This document shows, piece after piece, positions 14,880-60,346 of a stretch of 64,000 nucleotides of DNA. Each line of letters begins with the position of its first letter. Positions within the stretch are counted from its first letter, which is position 1. The stretch is from Aquila chrysaetos chrysaetos (taxonomy: Eukaryota; Chordata; Aves; Accipitriformes; Accipitridae). Below the pieces are notes generated by a model that was not told where the DNA came from, searched no databases, and saw only the letters and a list, made by a program, of their open reading frames with translations. The stretch is taken from assembly GCF_900496995.4 (NCBI RefSeq), contig NC_044009.1, forward strand, positions 35,177,505 through 35,241,504. Direction: 5' to 3'. Both the position numbers and the translations under genes were made by a program.

Positions 14880-16830
14880 AAAACTAGAAATAAAAACAGA
14901 GGTACACTTGGTAACAATGAAGTCACTTACAGAGAGAGGTGGCATGGGCAGAATGGAATTTGTCAAACTAAAGGTCTTCTGAAGGACCGCTAAGGAGCTG
15001 TTACACATATATCTAACACAGATGACTACAAGCATGAAAGAGAAGCTTCCAAGCATTGTCTCATTGCAGGAGACTTTAACTGCTCAGAAATAGAGTATAA
15101 AGCAAATGTTACTGATAACGGTAGAGCCAGTTATTCCAGGGTGTAATAGCTGGCAGATTTCATCACTAAGCAGTCACTGGACTACCATGATGCTATTCTA
15201 GGTGGTCTTTGTTAGGTAGTGATGACATAGAGCAGCTGGTTGTAGAAAATAACCTAGCTAAAGTTATCCCAACTTGATTAAATTGAAAATAAGTGAAAGA
15301 ATAAACAAGAATAGGCCTGTTAGTTTCTCAAAATTTGTCCTTCTGAAGTGTTGTACCTAAGGAAACTAGTTAGCGATGTCAAGTGGATGAAGGTTCCAAA
15401 TCTAAGTATTAGAATTTCTTTAATTTAAATACTATTTTAAAAATCTGCACTTTGTACTGTAAGTAGAGAAGGGTGTTAGCACCTTATTGGATTAATAAAT
15501 CCTTCACAAAAAAACGATATTAGGAGTGAGCAAAGAGAGTGAAAGTCATAGGGGAAGAAAACCCCACCATACCAGATCATCAATGAAAACAGTATCTTGG
15601 GAACCAAGAAGCAGAGGATGCAGTCATATTTGTCAAGTCTACACACTTACCATCTGTAAACAAAATTTGAAAGGCTGAAAGTTTCTTCTACACAACTAAA
15701 AGGGGGCCTGGTATGTGGCAAGGATGGGGTAGAGATTAAAGCTAACATTTACAAACTTGAGAAGTAAATCCAGAGCATAGTAGGCCCACAGTGGAACAAT
15801 ATCTGTTATCCACCCTAAAATGCTGAAAGAATGAGCAAATTAAATTTCAAGTACAGGAGGAAGTTTTTCTTAAAAGATCTGCCAAAACAAAGGAGAGAGA
15901 AGAGCAGAGGAAAAAGTGACCTTGCACTACGGCTTCATTAATCTGACCTTAGTAATATGGAAATTTTGTACATATTTTTGCAAGAAAGTATAAATAAGGG
16001 TGTGGAGATAAAATGGAGAAAACAGGATGAAAGCAATAGATGTTTAATACAATGTATAAGGGCTGAGGAAATGTATGTATGATATTATCTGTTCTGGAAA
16101 GGGAATTATTGGGCTACCCAATGGTTGAGTAGAGATTTTCAAGCATTACAGTTTCAGCTAGTCTCTGGAAGTATTAATAATTTCATTGCTGCTAAAATGG
16201 CATGGTCAGATGAGAAAAATACCCATACCATTATATAAACACTGTGGGGGAAGTTGAGAGCTGGAGGTGTGGGGTAGAATTTAATAGCACAAGTGCCAGA
16301 TCACACACAAACTGAGGTGGAAACGATTTCTGTTATAAATTGTGGCTTATAAATTGGGCAAGAGAAAGACTGTAATGTCTTGGTCAGTCATAGAAGGATG
16401 CTGAGACCTGGGATGGAGCCATGGGAAAGGCAAAAATGATCCTCCTTAGATACGATGCAGGAGACTTAAGGAGGGATACGCAAGTACGGACGCTATTGCA
16501 GGAGGCACTGGTCAAAGCTCTTCTGGAGTACTGTGAAGAGTCTGTCACCCATAATAAGGAAAGAGCATTGAAAGAAACGCAGAGAAGTAGTACTGGACAA
16601 AACAAAGAATGAGGGATATACAATTGCTGTCTATAAATACATTAAGGGGAGGGGAAAGAAGGGCAGAGCAAATACTAGGAAAGGAAAGAAGTTATTTAAG
16701 TTACCAGACAATGGATATAAATTGAAAGTTAGTCCATCCAGGCTGGAGCTTAAAAGGTTTCCAGCCATGAGAAGAGTGAAGTCTCCAAAAGAGTCTTCTA
16801 GTAAGAGTGACAGGAACAAACCACTGTAGG
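14880..16830 (+). mobile_element. Degraded CR1/L3-type LINE remnant, sense strand
   Basis: Around 15067 the frame gives GDFN, the core of the CR1 endonuclease domain. It is followed by a degraded segment (15190-15390) resembling the linker of sauropsid CR1 ORF2, with motifs such as atgctattcta and a leucine-rich stretch before a tgg codon. The 16400-16830 part closely follows the CR1 3' region: ggcactggtcaaagct, ctggagtactgtg, gcagagaagta, ctataaatacattaagg, gttatttaagtta, aatggatataaa. Many stops and indels show it is ancient and inactive. The 5' boundary is uncertain and the middle (15430-16380) is only weakly recognisable. Confidence 0.7.
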
Positions 16831-18470
16831 TGAGGATATCACAGTAAAATGGAACTTATTTCTTTGCAAATTGGATAATGCAGAATTCACCTGGGTCTTG
16901 CATATACCATAAAGGTGAGTAGAGCCACATTTGATTTGACTCTCTGCCAGAGAGATAAACAGTCTGTGTATTCTTATGGTGGATTTTGATAAGTTTATTA
17001 ACACAGTTGTATAAGGTGGAAGGACATGTTTTCAGCATCTATGAGATCCTTTGCAGTGTTGTGTCCTCTAGTTTGTGCTATTGTGGCATTAGTGGTTTTT
17101 TTTTTAATTTCTGTTAATGAATTTATTGTTTCAGGTAGAAACCGTGACTCTATGGCCTCCTGTGACATATTGACATGCTACAAAATGTTAAGAATTACAT
17201 TTTTTAAAAATTGTTTTAAAATTATGGCAATTCTGTGTGCTAAGTGTTCAACCAAAGCATGGTAATGAGGTTGCAAACGTATGAGAGAAGAAGCATAAGG
17301 TATCAGTGGATCAAATATTATTGATAGTATTTACATGATCAATCATTTTGAACTCCTGGAAAACATTGTTAGGGAAAATCTGCCCTGCCTTATCCTTTTT
17401 ATGTTATTCAGCCAAAATATACCTGAAATTGATTTAGTTGATTTTATTTTTGTTTAGAGATGGTTCTATTTACGTGTTCTTTGTCCTGCATGGTTTTAGT
17501 TTGATATATAATAACAACAGTTTTTACCAGTTCTTTAAGAAGAATTGTAGAAACACTAATCTTTCTATTTAAGGTTGTTTTTCCAATGTTTCTGTTTAAA
17601 TGTGAGCTGACAATGTTGGTTTATATTTCCTTCCTCTTATTTTCATAAGAAACATGTACATAGCAATAAGGCAAGGTATGCAAAATACAATAATAATTTA
17701 TACTGACAAAGACATCGGAAACAATTTCTGACATTTCAGAATCACGTAACTGAGCTTATAGCAAAGACACTAGAAGTAATGTTCTGTTTACTGTGACAGG
17801 GCAGGAATTTGAAAAAAGCATGCTAACAAAAAATTATAACTCTAATACAACATATATGACCAAATTGTTTAACAAAGGTATGATCACCTCCAAATGTTCT
17901 TACCTATGTAGCAAGGCAAAATATTGCTAAAAGGTAGTAGGACAGTTAGTATCTGAAGACCTTATACCTCTAAGCTTTAAAGTAGTAACTTCTCTACTCT
18001 AGAAGAGCGGAGTAGCCATAAGATGGCAGCACCCTGCACAAAGAGCTCCTGAAACCCTAAATTCGGTTCTTTTCCCAGAAAGAGCTTGCACCCGGTGGTG
18101 GGAGTGAGTGGCCCAAATGCCGTGTGTCTGTAAATAGAAACCATGCTGGCCAAGTTCAGAATAGCTCCTGGAAAGCTTCAGAAATGTAGCTGGTTTCAGG
18201 CAGTGCCTGAGCCCATTTTCCTCAGTTTTTAGCAGCTGTTTGGGTGCTTAGCTAAACATGCTTATCTTTTGGTTATTCTAGATTAACCTTACTCAAACCC
18301 CGTGTTTCAGCAAAGCACTGGGCTTCTGTAGGTCTAAGTACAGCAAGGTCAACTATAAGTTAAATTCATTTTCTGTGTGTAAGACCAGAGTGGAATTACT
18401 TTTTACAAGTGATTTAGTCCAAGCTCAGTAGTTTAGACTTTACATCTGGATAACTCAGGCCTGAATACAT
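16831..18470. other. AT-rich noncoding sequence between CR1 remnant and GC-richer block
   Basis: No exons or repeats recognised. A T-rich stretch near 17098-17110 and low GC overall. Confidence 0.5.
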
Positions 18471-18475
18471 TGTGT

Positions 18476-19800
18476 TTACACAACCCTACCAGCTTCAAAA
18501 GCCAGTCCTCCCTCTGCACCGTTGCCTAGCCCAGCCTGCTGCAGGACTGAGCTAAAGCTTCGCGTTTGTCCTGGTGCCGCTGCAACCTGCCTGTCTCGGG
18601 ACTGCCTTTGGCCCTTCTGTGACGGGGGCAGCAGGTCCAGCCTGCACTTGGCCTTGATCCGAAGGGAGTAAGTTACAGAAAACCCTTCAGCTGAAGCGCA
18701 GGAGGTCTGAGGCGTTGTAGAGGCAGCGCTCAGCGCAGTTCCTGCCATCAGCCTTGCACCAGCACTGAATGGAGGTGCTTGCTCTGGTGCCCCAGCGCCA
18801 GGCTTTTATAGCACAGGGAGAACAAAGTGTACCATGTAACTGCAAAAGGCAAACAGAAACTGAGGCCAGATTGGATAGGCTGTGTGGAAATCCCTGGCGT
18901 GGTTGGAGTGCTGTGGGCTGGCTGGCTCGAAGTCCCGCTCGAATGCAACATGATTTTCCCACTGGTTCCACCTGAGCCCTTCTGCAGTTCGGAGGTTTGA
19001 TTATTTCGCTTTGAGTGTGAGAGTGTATTCAAATCTGAAAAGCAAACAAATCTTTCAGGGTGCTCACCAACGCGAAGGAAACTGTGAAGGGAACCGAGGA
19101 CAAAGGTTTGCTCACGCCCTCGGCTGGAACCAGCTGGGTCAGAGCTGTGGGCAAGGTAAATACGAGTTGAAAACACCCTGGGTTGCCTGCCTGCTGTTCA
19201 TTGCACAGTTGGTGAGCAATTCCTCCTTATTCCTCCTCTTCCTCTCTGTTTGTTCAGAGGTAAGTTGTTGACTTCACTCCCTGCCCTCATCTAACAGCAG
19301 CGCGCTGCTCCAGAAACGAGAGGAGACCCAAGCATGAATCATGGCCTGAGTCATGAATTCCCCAACGTCCCGCTTTGCTCAGAGCGGGAGGGGAAAAATT
19401 CCTCTCATCTGTGTGGCTCTTCGGCTCCTGTGACCCACTGGAAGGAGCTACAGACACCCCTCATCTTCTTCTAAAGCCGCTCTCCATCGTGTGTAGCCGT
19501 GCTTGCAAACAACACCCGGAGAGAAGAGTAAGAGAGGCCTTTGCCTTTCCACACACCTGCCCACATCTTGGGTGGGCTCTGTGGTTTACCCTGCACAGCA
19601 GTGCTTTGGTCCTAGGTCCATACCTAATGGGGTGTGGTATTAGTACACCCCAAAACATGGAAGCTGGAGTGAAGCAGCTCAGTCACCGTACGCTCAGATC
19701 TTTGCTCACCTCAGGGTCCGTGTCGTTTATACAGGACCTGAATGCTTACAGCAGTTTCTTTGGATTGACGCCATTTTCTATTGGAACAATACCTATCTCT
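18476..19800. other. Moderately GC-rich upstream block, possible regulatory sequence
   Basis: The block stands out from AT-rich flanks 5-6 kb upstream of the ITGB6 start codon and contains a perfect AP-1 consensus TGAGTCA at 19347-19353 and several donor-like ggtaa sites (for example after 19155). It could hold the noncoding first exon or an epithelial enhancer of ITGB6, but no motif fixes a transcription start. Short open frames here have no recognised product. Confidence 0.25.
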
Positions 19801-22800
19801 CACCATGCTGATTAACAAAGAGATAGCAAATAGTATCAACTGGCATTTAAAATGTATAAATCCAGATACATTTATTTATTTTACACAGTGATTTGATAGG
19901 TAATACTATTGTTTTATAGCTAGAAAAAATTTCAAGTAAAAAAAAAAGGTAAAAATTACTGATTAGTCACATTCACCATCACTGCGAATTTCCCCATTAA
20001 ATACAACTGTTCTTTAGGGATTGTTGCTTCCTCTTTAAATGTTTTTGCCAGCTCTCCCTAAAGTATTGCCAGGACCTACGCTGCAGCAAAGGTAGAGAGT
20101 CCTGCCAGTATCGTTGCGGTATTTGTGTGTGGTTTCTGTCTGTGCTGGATTGCCCTGTTTGCAGGACATTCACATGGCTATGTGGCTACTCAAATCACCT
20201 GTAGTTCCTTAGAGATGAATCTAATTTTTTCAAGCTTGGAAACTTTTTTTCAAGTTTCATTGCTTAGCTAATTGACAGTCATCCTCTGCAACATCTGTCA
20301 TTGCCGTTCTTTGGAACTGGGTCTGTCAGGCTGCTGAGTATTTCTGGGTAGACTTTTTCCAAAGAGAATGCCTTCCATTTCTGCTGGCCCAAGAGTCCGG
20401 AAGCACTTGACTGTGCAGCTACAGAACATGTCTTCTTTGGGAGAAAAGTATTTTAACCACTCATTCTGTACACCTTTGCATATTCTTCAGTTGCTATATT
20501 TCGGGTTAAAAAGTTTGACCAAAACTTTTAAAGTCTGCTTTGATTCCCCATTAGAGATAGTCAGGAGCTTTCTAGGCAGGTTTGATTTGGAAGCCAACCA
20601 GGGAGAGAATAAAGTCACCAGATGTTTCAAATGTAAAGCAACCTGTCTCTGACCTAAGGAGCATAGTCCTTTGCCTCTTACAGATGCATTGAGGAGGTGA
20701 ATGCCACTGTATATGATGTAGAGAAAGGAGACCCCACCTCACTGCTTCCAGTCCCACAAAACTCTCTGGTGAAGGGCAAGAAGAGAAAAATGTTTTCTGA
20801 AGTGCAGGAAACACTTCTCCCCACCTTTGTAAATATTCTAAGAACTGTCTCAGCCTGTGGGACATTCAGACTTTAAATTGCTCTGTATTCTTCCAGGCTT
20901 TCAGGGTGAGAGTGGGTATGAGAAGAGCATTGGGAATTAAGAGCTGGGTTGTGTGTGAGGCCAAGAGATCACTTACAAGAATTTCTCCTCCATATGGATA
21001 GCTCTCCAGCTCCTAAATAAAAGAGATTTTCCTTGCTCTGATGAATTTGGGACATACTGATCTCTTACGTTGACTGATAAGCTTTCACTGGAGCTAACAC
21101 CCCTCCTCTTCCAGGTTTTGTCTAGCACAAAATGAACTAATTGTTGTTTTCGCTTGGGCTGGTCTCCCTGTATGTGCAATTCTGCTACTTCAGTTCATAC
21201 CCTATTTCAAGGAGAGGCTGGTATTTTTTCTAAAATGAAGTAATTTTTAGATTTGAATGAGCCAATGGTGAGGCATGCTTCTGTAGGCAAACACTTCCCA
21301 TTCTGGAACCTTTACAGACCCATCCCCACGCTGAATTGTGGATTCAACTCAGTGTGCCAGAAAAGATACAGCATTGTTCTAGATAAAAAAACCCCACTAT
21401 TATTAATGAAATGCAACTTGAGTCTCATGTTTTTTAGTTTATCTCTTATTCCCTGTCCCCAACATTAGCTTGCTTGCTTTCTGTACCTCAATATTCAATG
21501 TTTGTTACTTGCCAGTGAATTTGTTAAAGGTTGATTGGATGAACAGACTATCTTCCTGTGCTATCTTTGTGTATTGTAAGTGCCAGGTATGGGGCAAAAT
21601 GCACTAAAGATTTTATCCTATACAAATTTTATTATCTTTTAAAGAACAACAGGCTTGCATTGTTCAGCATTGCCCATACTGAAAGATAAACAGCTGTTTT
21701 CTGTTCCGATGTGTCATTAGAAAACCGTAACCTTGATTTAACTGAGACCAGGATTTGCTGCAAAATGAGTATGTAGTGGCTGATGAAAACAATAATAATT
21801 GTATTCTGTCTGTACTAGAAACTATCTTTTTGTTACATCTCATTGAATTGATGCCTCTAATTTGGGTGAACGAAACAAGTCTGGGTCTTACAAACCTTGT
21901 AAAGAAGTCAAACCAAGCAATGCCAGGACCCCAAAGGCTTTTACACATCCTCCCCACATCTGTGTGGCTACTCCAGGTTGTGATTCGGCTCTTCTAACAT
22001 GTGTGATAGTTAAAGCCAATAAAGGATTAAATTAGTAGAGGAATTTCCTGGTCAACTTGCCTTTAGATACTACACAAGATATTGGGTGACGTTTCAAAAC
22101 AAGAATCAGCTTCCTGCCTGGGTTTTCTTGCCTTGCCCAAGATCTACTCTTGGTATGTGCTGTCTCCCTTCCTGGACCTCTCTTAACCTCCTGTGCCCTA
22201 TCAGTGAGTTTTTTATTCCTGCTCTGTCCAGTCTTGTGAGCTTCTCATTGTGTGAGTTTTTAAAAATCAAAACTGACCTTGATTTTTCTCTTTTTTTTTT
22301 CTGTGTGTTTTTGTTGTTGTTTGTTCTGCTATTCTCTTTTCTTTCTCTGATCTCTCCAGACAATCTGGGGAGGTCTGTTCTTAATAATTTGAAGAAACTT
22401 AGTTATTTTATTCAGGTAAGACCTTACTCAGATAGTCTTTGGCAGCCATCCCATTCAGAGGCAGGCACTTAGCCTCCAGTCATGCTGTCCTTGCCAACAC
22501 CTATATAAAATATTACCACACAAGCAAATGGGGAGCTGATAATATCAAACAGAATTTGTAAGTTTTATGTAGGCTATATTATTCATTCTCTCTACACTAA
22601 AAAGTTTGATATCTTGAATCTAAGAGTAAGCATTTGCTAATTGCCAGCTGTTCAGCTGGCTGGTCCTTAATCTGGGACACTGCTGGTGTCTGATACATTT
22701 TGGTGGCTGAAGGACTGCCACCAAGTCCTTTGAGCACATGCTTTGAAGCGTTGATACATTACCAGGTGCTAGTTAGAGCTACAAAGTGACCTTCTATGTG

Positions 22801-24894
22801 GAAAGGGAAAGCACTGGGTTTTGGAGCTCCGCAACAATATTAAAGGACTTGTACACAAATGTAAATTAAAAACAGGGAAATGAGATGTTTTGGATGGCAC
22901 TTACAGGAGGATTTTTTTCTTAGTATGAGCAAACATTTTGAGTCCACTTCTTTGTGACCTTACGTAGTTACAGACAATGTCCTCACAGAGTTGCGTCTTC
23001 ACCAGCTGAGGGAACATAATCTAATCGATGCTTTTTTCATGCCACAGGAAATTGCTGTAGCTGAACAAATGCCTTACAAAGGACGCTCCAAGGTATAGAA
23101 AGCAGTTGAAGGAGACTTAGGAATGTTGTTGTAAATAGAAACATTAAGATGCAGTTCCACAGCAGCTTAAGCTGGGCTAAATTCAGCCTAACGTATTCCC
23201 ACCTTTCCTGCCAACTCTGCCTGTCTTTCCTCGGCGCTTACTCCGGACTGGGCAGCCACACAGTTCAAGGGACCCACCCAGGTGAAAAGTAGCCTGCCAC
23301 CTTCCCCACAGAAGGTGACTGGGTTTTAACTGGACCAGTTTGAATCAGCTCACCGTTTGTTTGGACATGAGCACTGGTAGGAGCGAAGGGGTGGGAACAC
23401 AAGGGCAGAGCAAAGGTAGGCTTGACGTAATTCAGCTTGAGCTGCTATGAAACTACCCATAGACTGTGTAAATACTAGTAAAATCGGATGTGCCTGTGAA
23501 TATTTCCAGGCACTAGAATGAGATTGTCTTTGCTATTAAACTGTTAAAATGCTCCCTGGCATGAATTTGACCTCTTCCAATTAACACTCTCTGCAAACAA
23601 TTTCTGGACACAATTTGGTTGCTAGAGTGGTCCCAATAGGCAATTTGCAAGCATAAACTCCGGTCTTTCTGTGCCAGTTGGCCTCAATGCCCAGGAATGT
23701 TTCCAGGCATGTCGAGTTTAACTAGTATAGACCCATCCCTACCGTCACATCCTGCCCCAAGATTGCAGCTACCACCAGCCTGAAAAGGGAGGTCTGATCC
23801 TGCCAGTTCTCTTGGTGAGAGCAACCTAGTCCTTATCGGCTAACTTTGGTAGGATTTCTGACTGCAGAAAAAAAGGATACGTGTTTTTAGGCCAGCAACA
23901 CAACTGATGAAATTATAATTTTATGCTGCACTGTGTAGAGTCTGTTGCAAACCCTTACGATAAGAGAGGGCTTGTCCTCAACAAATCATTTTCAAAACAG
24001 ACAATAGCAGAGCATAAAAGATGGGAAGAGATGAAATCTACAAATAAGAATTTTTATTTCCTTTTAATAAGGTTGTAAGAAATGCATATTTTGCCTTCAT
24101 TCCAGGTTGGGGAGGGGGGGAAGAGATAGCGACGACTTGTTATATTGGTAGAATATTTGGCCACTTATTACAGAGAGTTAAAGCTGACGTGATTTTTTTT
24201 TCCAAGTCAGTTGCAGAACTTGGAGTGCAATTATTCCTACTTCTACACATTAAAAAAATGCACAACTGCAGCATTTCCTTTTCAGTTTGCAATGTTAATA
24301 AAATAAATATATCTTGAATTGCTGAAACCAGTTCCTCGATTATAATAAGTCATTGCTTTTTTGTTTTTTTTTTTCACAGTTGCCTTTACAAGTTTCCCTC
24401 CACATCAGGAAATCTGAAAAAATGGGATTTTTACATCTCTCCAGGTATAGTCACTTGGCAATCGTAATGATCCATCTACCTAACACACTCCCTCAGGGAA
24501 CAATTAAAGGCATTATTTTAGAGGAGCCTTTTAAGAGTTGCTGTAGATATGAAATCCCGCTCTCTTGGCTGGGTTGCTCTAGGACCCAGAGTGACTAGGA
24601 TTGACAGAAATCTTCACCTGAATGAATTTTCCCCTTATACCTTATAAGGAGTCCAGGAAAACAAGGAAGTGATAACCATGTTCACGTTACTTTATGCACA
24701 GCTTGTTCTCTTTACCTGCCCAGGTAGTCCTTGTTTTCACTTTTACTCATGGTCTGTCCTGGTAGGGTTGAAGTTTCCTCGCAATCCGGTGTAGGTGACA
24801 TCTGAAAACATACCCTCCAGGAATGTATGATTTTTACGACATTCTACCTTTACGCGGATGATAATTAACACGCTAATATTTTTTTGTCACGCAG
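19801..24894. other. Sequence immediately upstream of ITGB6 coding exon 1
   Basis: AT-rich, with no recognised exon. It ends in a T-rich tract and cacgcag, which reads as a 3' splice site, so most of it is probably ITGB6 intron 1 or promoter-proximal sequence. Confidence 0.5.
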
Positions 24895-24910
24895 CCAGCA
24901 CTGAAAACGA

Positions 24911-56779
<31,869 letters not shown>

Positions 56780-57500
56780 CACCTCCGACACTACAAACTT
56801 AGTTTTACTGGCAGAAAATCTAAACCCACTTTTTTCTTCTCAGCTGATTATGTGATATTTGTTTGCACATTGCAGTGGTATAATCATTCTGTTAGAGAAA
56901 ATATATCTTGTGTTGGGAAAACTATAGATAACATATTAGTGGTAAAGGTTAGTAGAAATATTAAACCTCCCCCTTTAATATTAAAGCACCCCATCTTAAA
57001 AAAATAGCATCACAAATATTTTTAATTTTCTCATTAATACTGAGGATTAAAAATTATCATGTGTAAGCCTATTTTTGTGAAATTAGGTATATACAATGAG
57101 CTCTATACTACTTTGTTCATACACACAATCCCATATATTTGTGTTTAGGAATGTATTTGTACCAGTCTATTTGGTGGGCTGGTTTAAATTTAAAAAAATA
57201 TTCTTTTCATGAATGCTGCTTAAACTACTGAGGTTAGAGGTTCCTCATATCATCTGTGTGACTAAATAGTTTTTCATCAGAAACAAGGAGTGTTATTGCC
57301 TATCTTCTGTGCATCTAAGGTATACAGAAACGTCTCCTCTCTAACTCTTCTTTCTTGTCCTGTTTCCCTATTTCCTTGTCCTTGTTGCTGTTTGATGTTG
57401 TTTAAGAACGCAGTCCCTGGGGTTATCTCAGGGAAAGCTAAATCAAGCCCTTATTCACTTGCAGAGTTGTTTTCTGTTCTAGGCATAGACTGCCTTTTCT

Positions 57501-57516
57501 CCCCCCCCCCCCCCCC
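57501..57516 (+). repeat. Poly-C tract (16 C) in 3' UTR
   Basis: An uninterrupted C16 in the probable 3' UTR, between ctttt-ct and tttaaat. Confidence 0.9.
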
Positions 57517-58315
57517 TTTAAATTCTAGTAGAGAGGACCCAGAGCAAAAGAGAAATATTTGTAAATTAGAAAGCCCAGTAAAGAAACTTTAAACCAGAGG
57601 ATTACCAGAACTCCATTTCACCATTTACATCCTGTTTAGGCACTCAAAATAAACCTCACATGCTGGACCATTGCATGAACAGTTGCAGGAGCCCTTTACA
57701 TGCGGGAAAAGTTCACACACAAAGACTCAGTATCACACACAAAGACAGTACTCTTTTGCTGATATATCCAAAATTGTGAAGTTCTTTCAATGCCCAGCAG
57801 CCAAACCATGTATTCATGTGTGAAATAATGTATTCAGGTCTTTTGGGCTGTTTTGGTTTGGGTTTTTGGTTTGGTTTTTTTTTTTTTTTTCCAAACTAAG
57901 CAACAAATAGATCTATGGATTCCACTTCATATTAATTTCCATTACGTTAGTGAGTATTTTTAATCTCAGTTTTAGCTAGTTAGTAATGACTTGCCATAAA
58001 TTCTTAAATTGTAATGCTGTTATCATGCATAGCACTAGGAAATAAAAAGCCCCCCCAAATCAGTTAACATGCTGGCATAAACAATTACAACATTGGACTA
58101 TTTTAAGCGAACAATAATGTACTTTACTCTTTAATATCACTTTTCCTCAGCATTTTTAGTACTCTGGAACAGATGGTCCAAACGTACATATGAATGTACT
58201 TACAAAAGAAGACCTAGAAATCAAAGGTACATCGACACAGTCACAGACAAACAATTATGTACATTCCCTGTGGTAAATCATATATTTGATCTAAAAAACT
58301 TGATGTCCATTTTGT

Positions 58316-58321
58316 AATAAA
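58316..58321 (+). promoter_or_regulatory. ITGB6: Candidate proximal polyadenylation signal (AATAAA)
   Basis: The hexamer lies in ttttgtaataaatatttac, followed by a short TCTGTG stretch. It would give a 3' UTR of about 1.55 kb. It is an alternative to the distal site. Confidence 0.3.
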
Positions 58322-58417
58322 TATTTACAAAGTCTGTGCAACTTTAGTCTCTGTATCCTCTACAACTCCTGGATGCGAGACTGATGTATTAGCTAGCTCT
58401 GACCCATGCCTGTTTTA

Positions 58418-58449
58418 GGGCCTGATCCAAAGCCTACTGGAGTCAATGG
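58418..58449 (+). repeat. Possible old interspersed repeat (gggcctgatccaaag...agtcaatgg)
   Basis: The 32 bases match a motif that recurs in turtle, crocodile and bird genomes as remnants of an old interspersed element. Only this core is recognisable, and it lies within the putative 3' UTR. Confidence 0.4.
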
Positions 58450-60340
58450 CTACAGATGAGGATCTAGTTTCAGTGAAACTATTAGTTTTGGTTTACAAAG
58501 ATTGTTTTGTTTAAACAAACTGGTTAATACTGTCTATTAGTGGATTAGAACCTATAGTATATATTTCTGTGCAAAGAGAAATAGAGTATCAGATGCCTTT
58601 GGAAAGAAGGTGATGCTATAATCACGTATTAAATACAAAATTATTGCAGTGTGAAAGAAATGATGGCTGTCATTAAACTGGAACAGATTAATTACAGGTT
58701 CACATCTGTACTCTTCAGTATTCCTGCATATCTCATAGTGGAAACTGTGCACAGACAAAGGCTTGCATCTGCAGCCCTTCCAACCACTGGACTTCCACAT
58801 ATGTCAGTGCAAGTTACACGTGGGACCAAATCCTGTTTCCCTGGCACATGGATAAATTCATGGGAGGCAAAGCTGACCCCTGGATTCTGTCTCAGATTCC
58901 ACTTGGGTCAGGATTGCCTAAGGAACTAGGGAACTCTGGATTTAGGCCGTGTAAATTATCTGTTACTCTTTTGTTTTTCATGTAGAAGTCATCAAATGAC
59001 AAACTCTCCTGGAAGAAATGAAAATATTTTTATTACTTTTAAAGTAATAAAAATCTATACTGTTTATTAAATACCTTTTAAGTTCTGTTTCTGAGAAGGC
59101 TGATTCTGCTGCCCAATATTAGGGTTGAAAGACTTTCTTCTGCAAGTCACCCATTTCAATATTGAAATACATTTTAGTATTCAAACATTATCAACAAAGT
59201 GGTGTTCACATTTCCTGTCAAACACTTGGTGGCCTACATTCCCTGTTCCTACAGGAGATTTCATTTCACAAAGCTACTCGCTCTTTTCCCATCACTTGCA
59301 TCTTCTGATCATCAGCAAAGATCCCATTTAGTATGTAGACAATGTTTACAGTCCAATTACTTCTCCTAGCAATCTCTCTCCAATTTATCAAAGATGTACA
59401 GAAATCAGGCAGTATGTTTTGCAATTTCCCTGCTGTGACTGACTGTACTAAAATGTTCTGTGCATCTTCAAAATCATCAGGATGGAGATCACTCAAATAA
59501 TTAAGAATTCATCAGAAGAAAGAAAATAGGTGGTCTTGGTGAGGAAGGTCTCTATTATTAAGGGATATCAAAGAACTAGGCTCATTCATACAAGCCGTCC
59601 TTTTAACAGCATTAATTTAGATCATGAATTTTGACTAAACCCCTAGATTTCAAGAACTTTCAAGATCTTACTTGGCATTCACCCTAGAAACAAGAGTGGT
59701 GTTCATCTTTTTTTATTAACTATATTATTTTTATTGTGTAGCATTTGTACCAAATTTCATCTTTTTCTTTTTTTTTCTCCACCAAATTATGAGTGGGTTT
59801 GTGTGTGGTGAGTGGGATGAAAAAGTCTTTCTGCTGTTTTCATGAATATTGTTTTGACCTGAGGCTGGACCTTGAGAGTGGCCAAAACATTTTTTTAATA
59901 GTAATACTTCTATTCACTGAAGAGTTAAACTGAATAAAAGAATAATCATTAGCAATTTTATGGTATTTGTGTATCTTTTACACCCTGTAGAATGGTAATT
60001 TCAGTAATGTATGTTAAATGGATAATTTTTCATTTGATTTATAGAAGTTGCATGTTAACCTGTATTGTATATGTCCAGATTGCATTCAACTTTGTTTTGT
60101 AATATAACTAGTGGGTAATGAGTCTGGGATATGAGACTCGGATGTCAAGTGCAATACTCTCCATGTCTTGTCTGCCTTTATACAGAAATTCAAGGTTTGT
60201 TTTGCAGTGGGCATAAGGGAGTTATTGCCCCACAAAACTTATCATACACAATCTAAAAACAAAAAAAAAGAGGCAATTTTTATCTTAGTCTATTTGAAAG
60301 AAACAACTTATTTCTGTAAAAAAGGAGTTTTTTAACCTTG

Positions 60341-60346
60341 AATAAA
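60341..60346 (+). promoter_or_regulatory. ITGB6: Candidate distal polyadenylation signal (AATAAA)
   Basis: The canonical hexamer is followed by A/T-rich sequence and then T-rich plus TGTGTCTT downstream elements at about 60380-60420. It lies 3.56 kb past the stop codon. It is preferred over earlier hexamers because of its downstream context, but usage is unproven. Confidence 0.45.

Noticed and set aside
22280..22360. Possible splice acceptor/exon in a T-rich stretch (128-codon frame 22086-22472)
   Set aside because: The frame is a low-complexity Phe/Leu-rich translation of T-rich DNA.
1..24000. RBMS1 3' exons expected upstream by mammalian synteny
   Set aside because: No RBMS1-like peptide was found in any upstream frame; the gene probably ends before the window.
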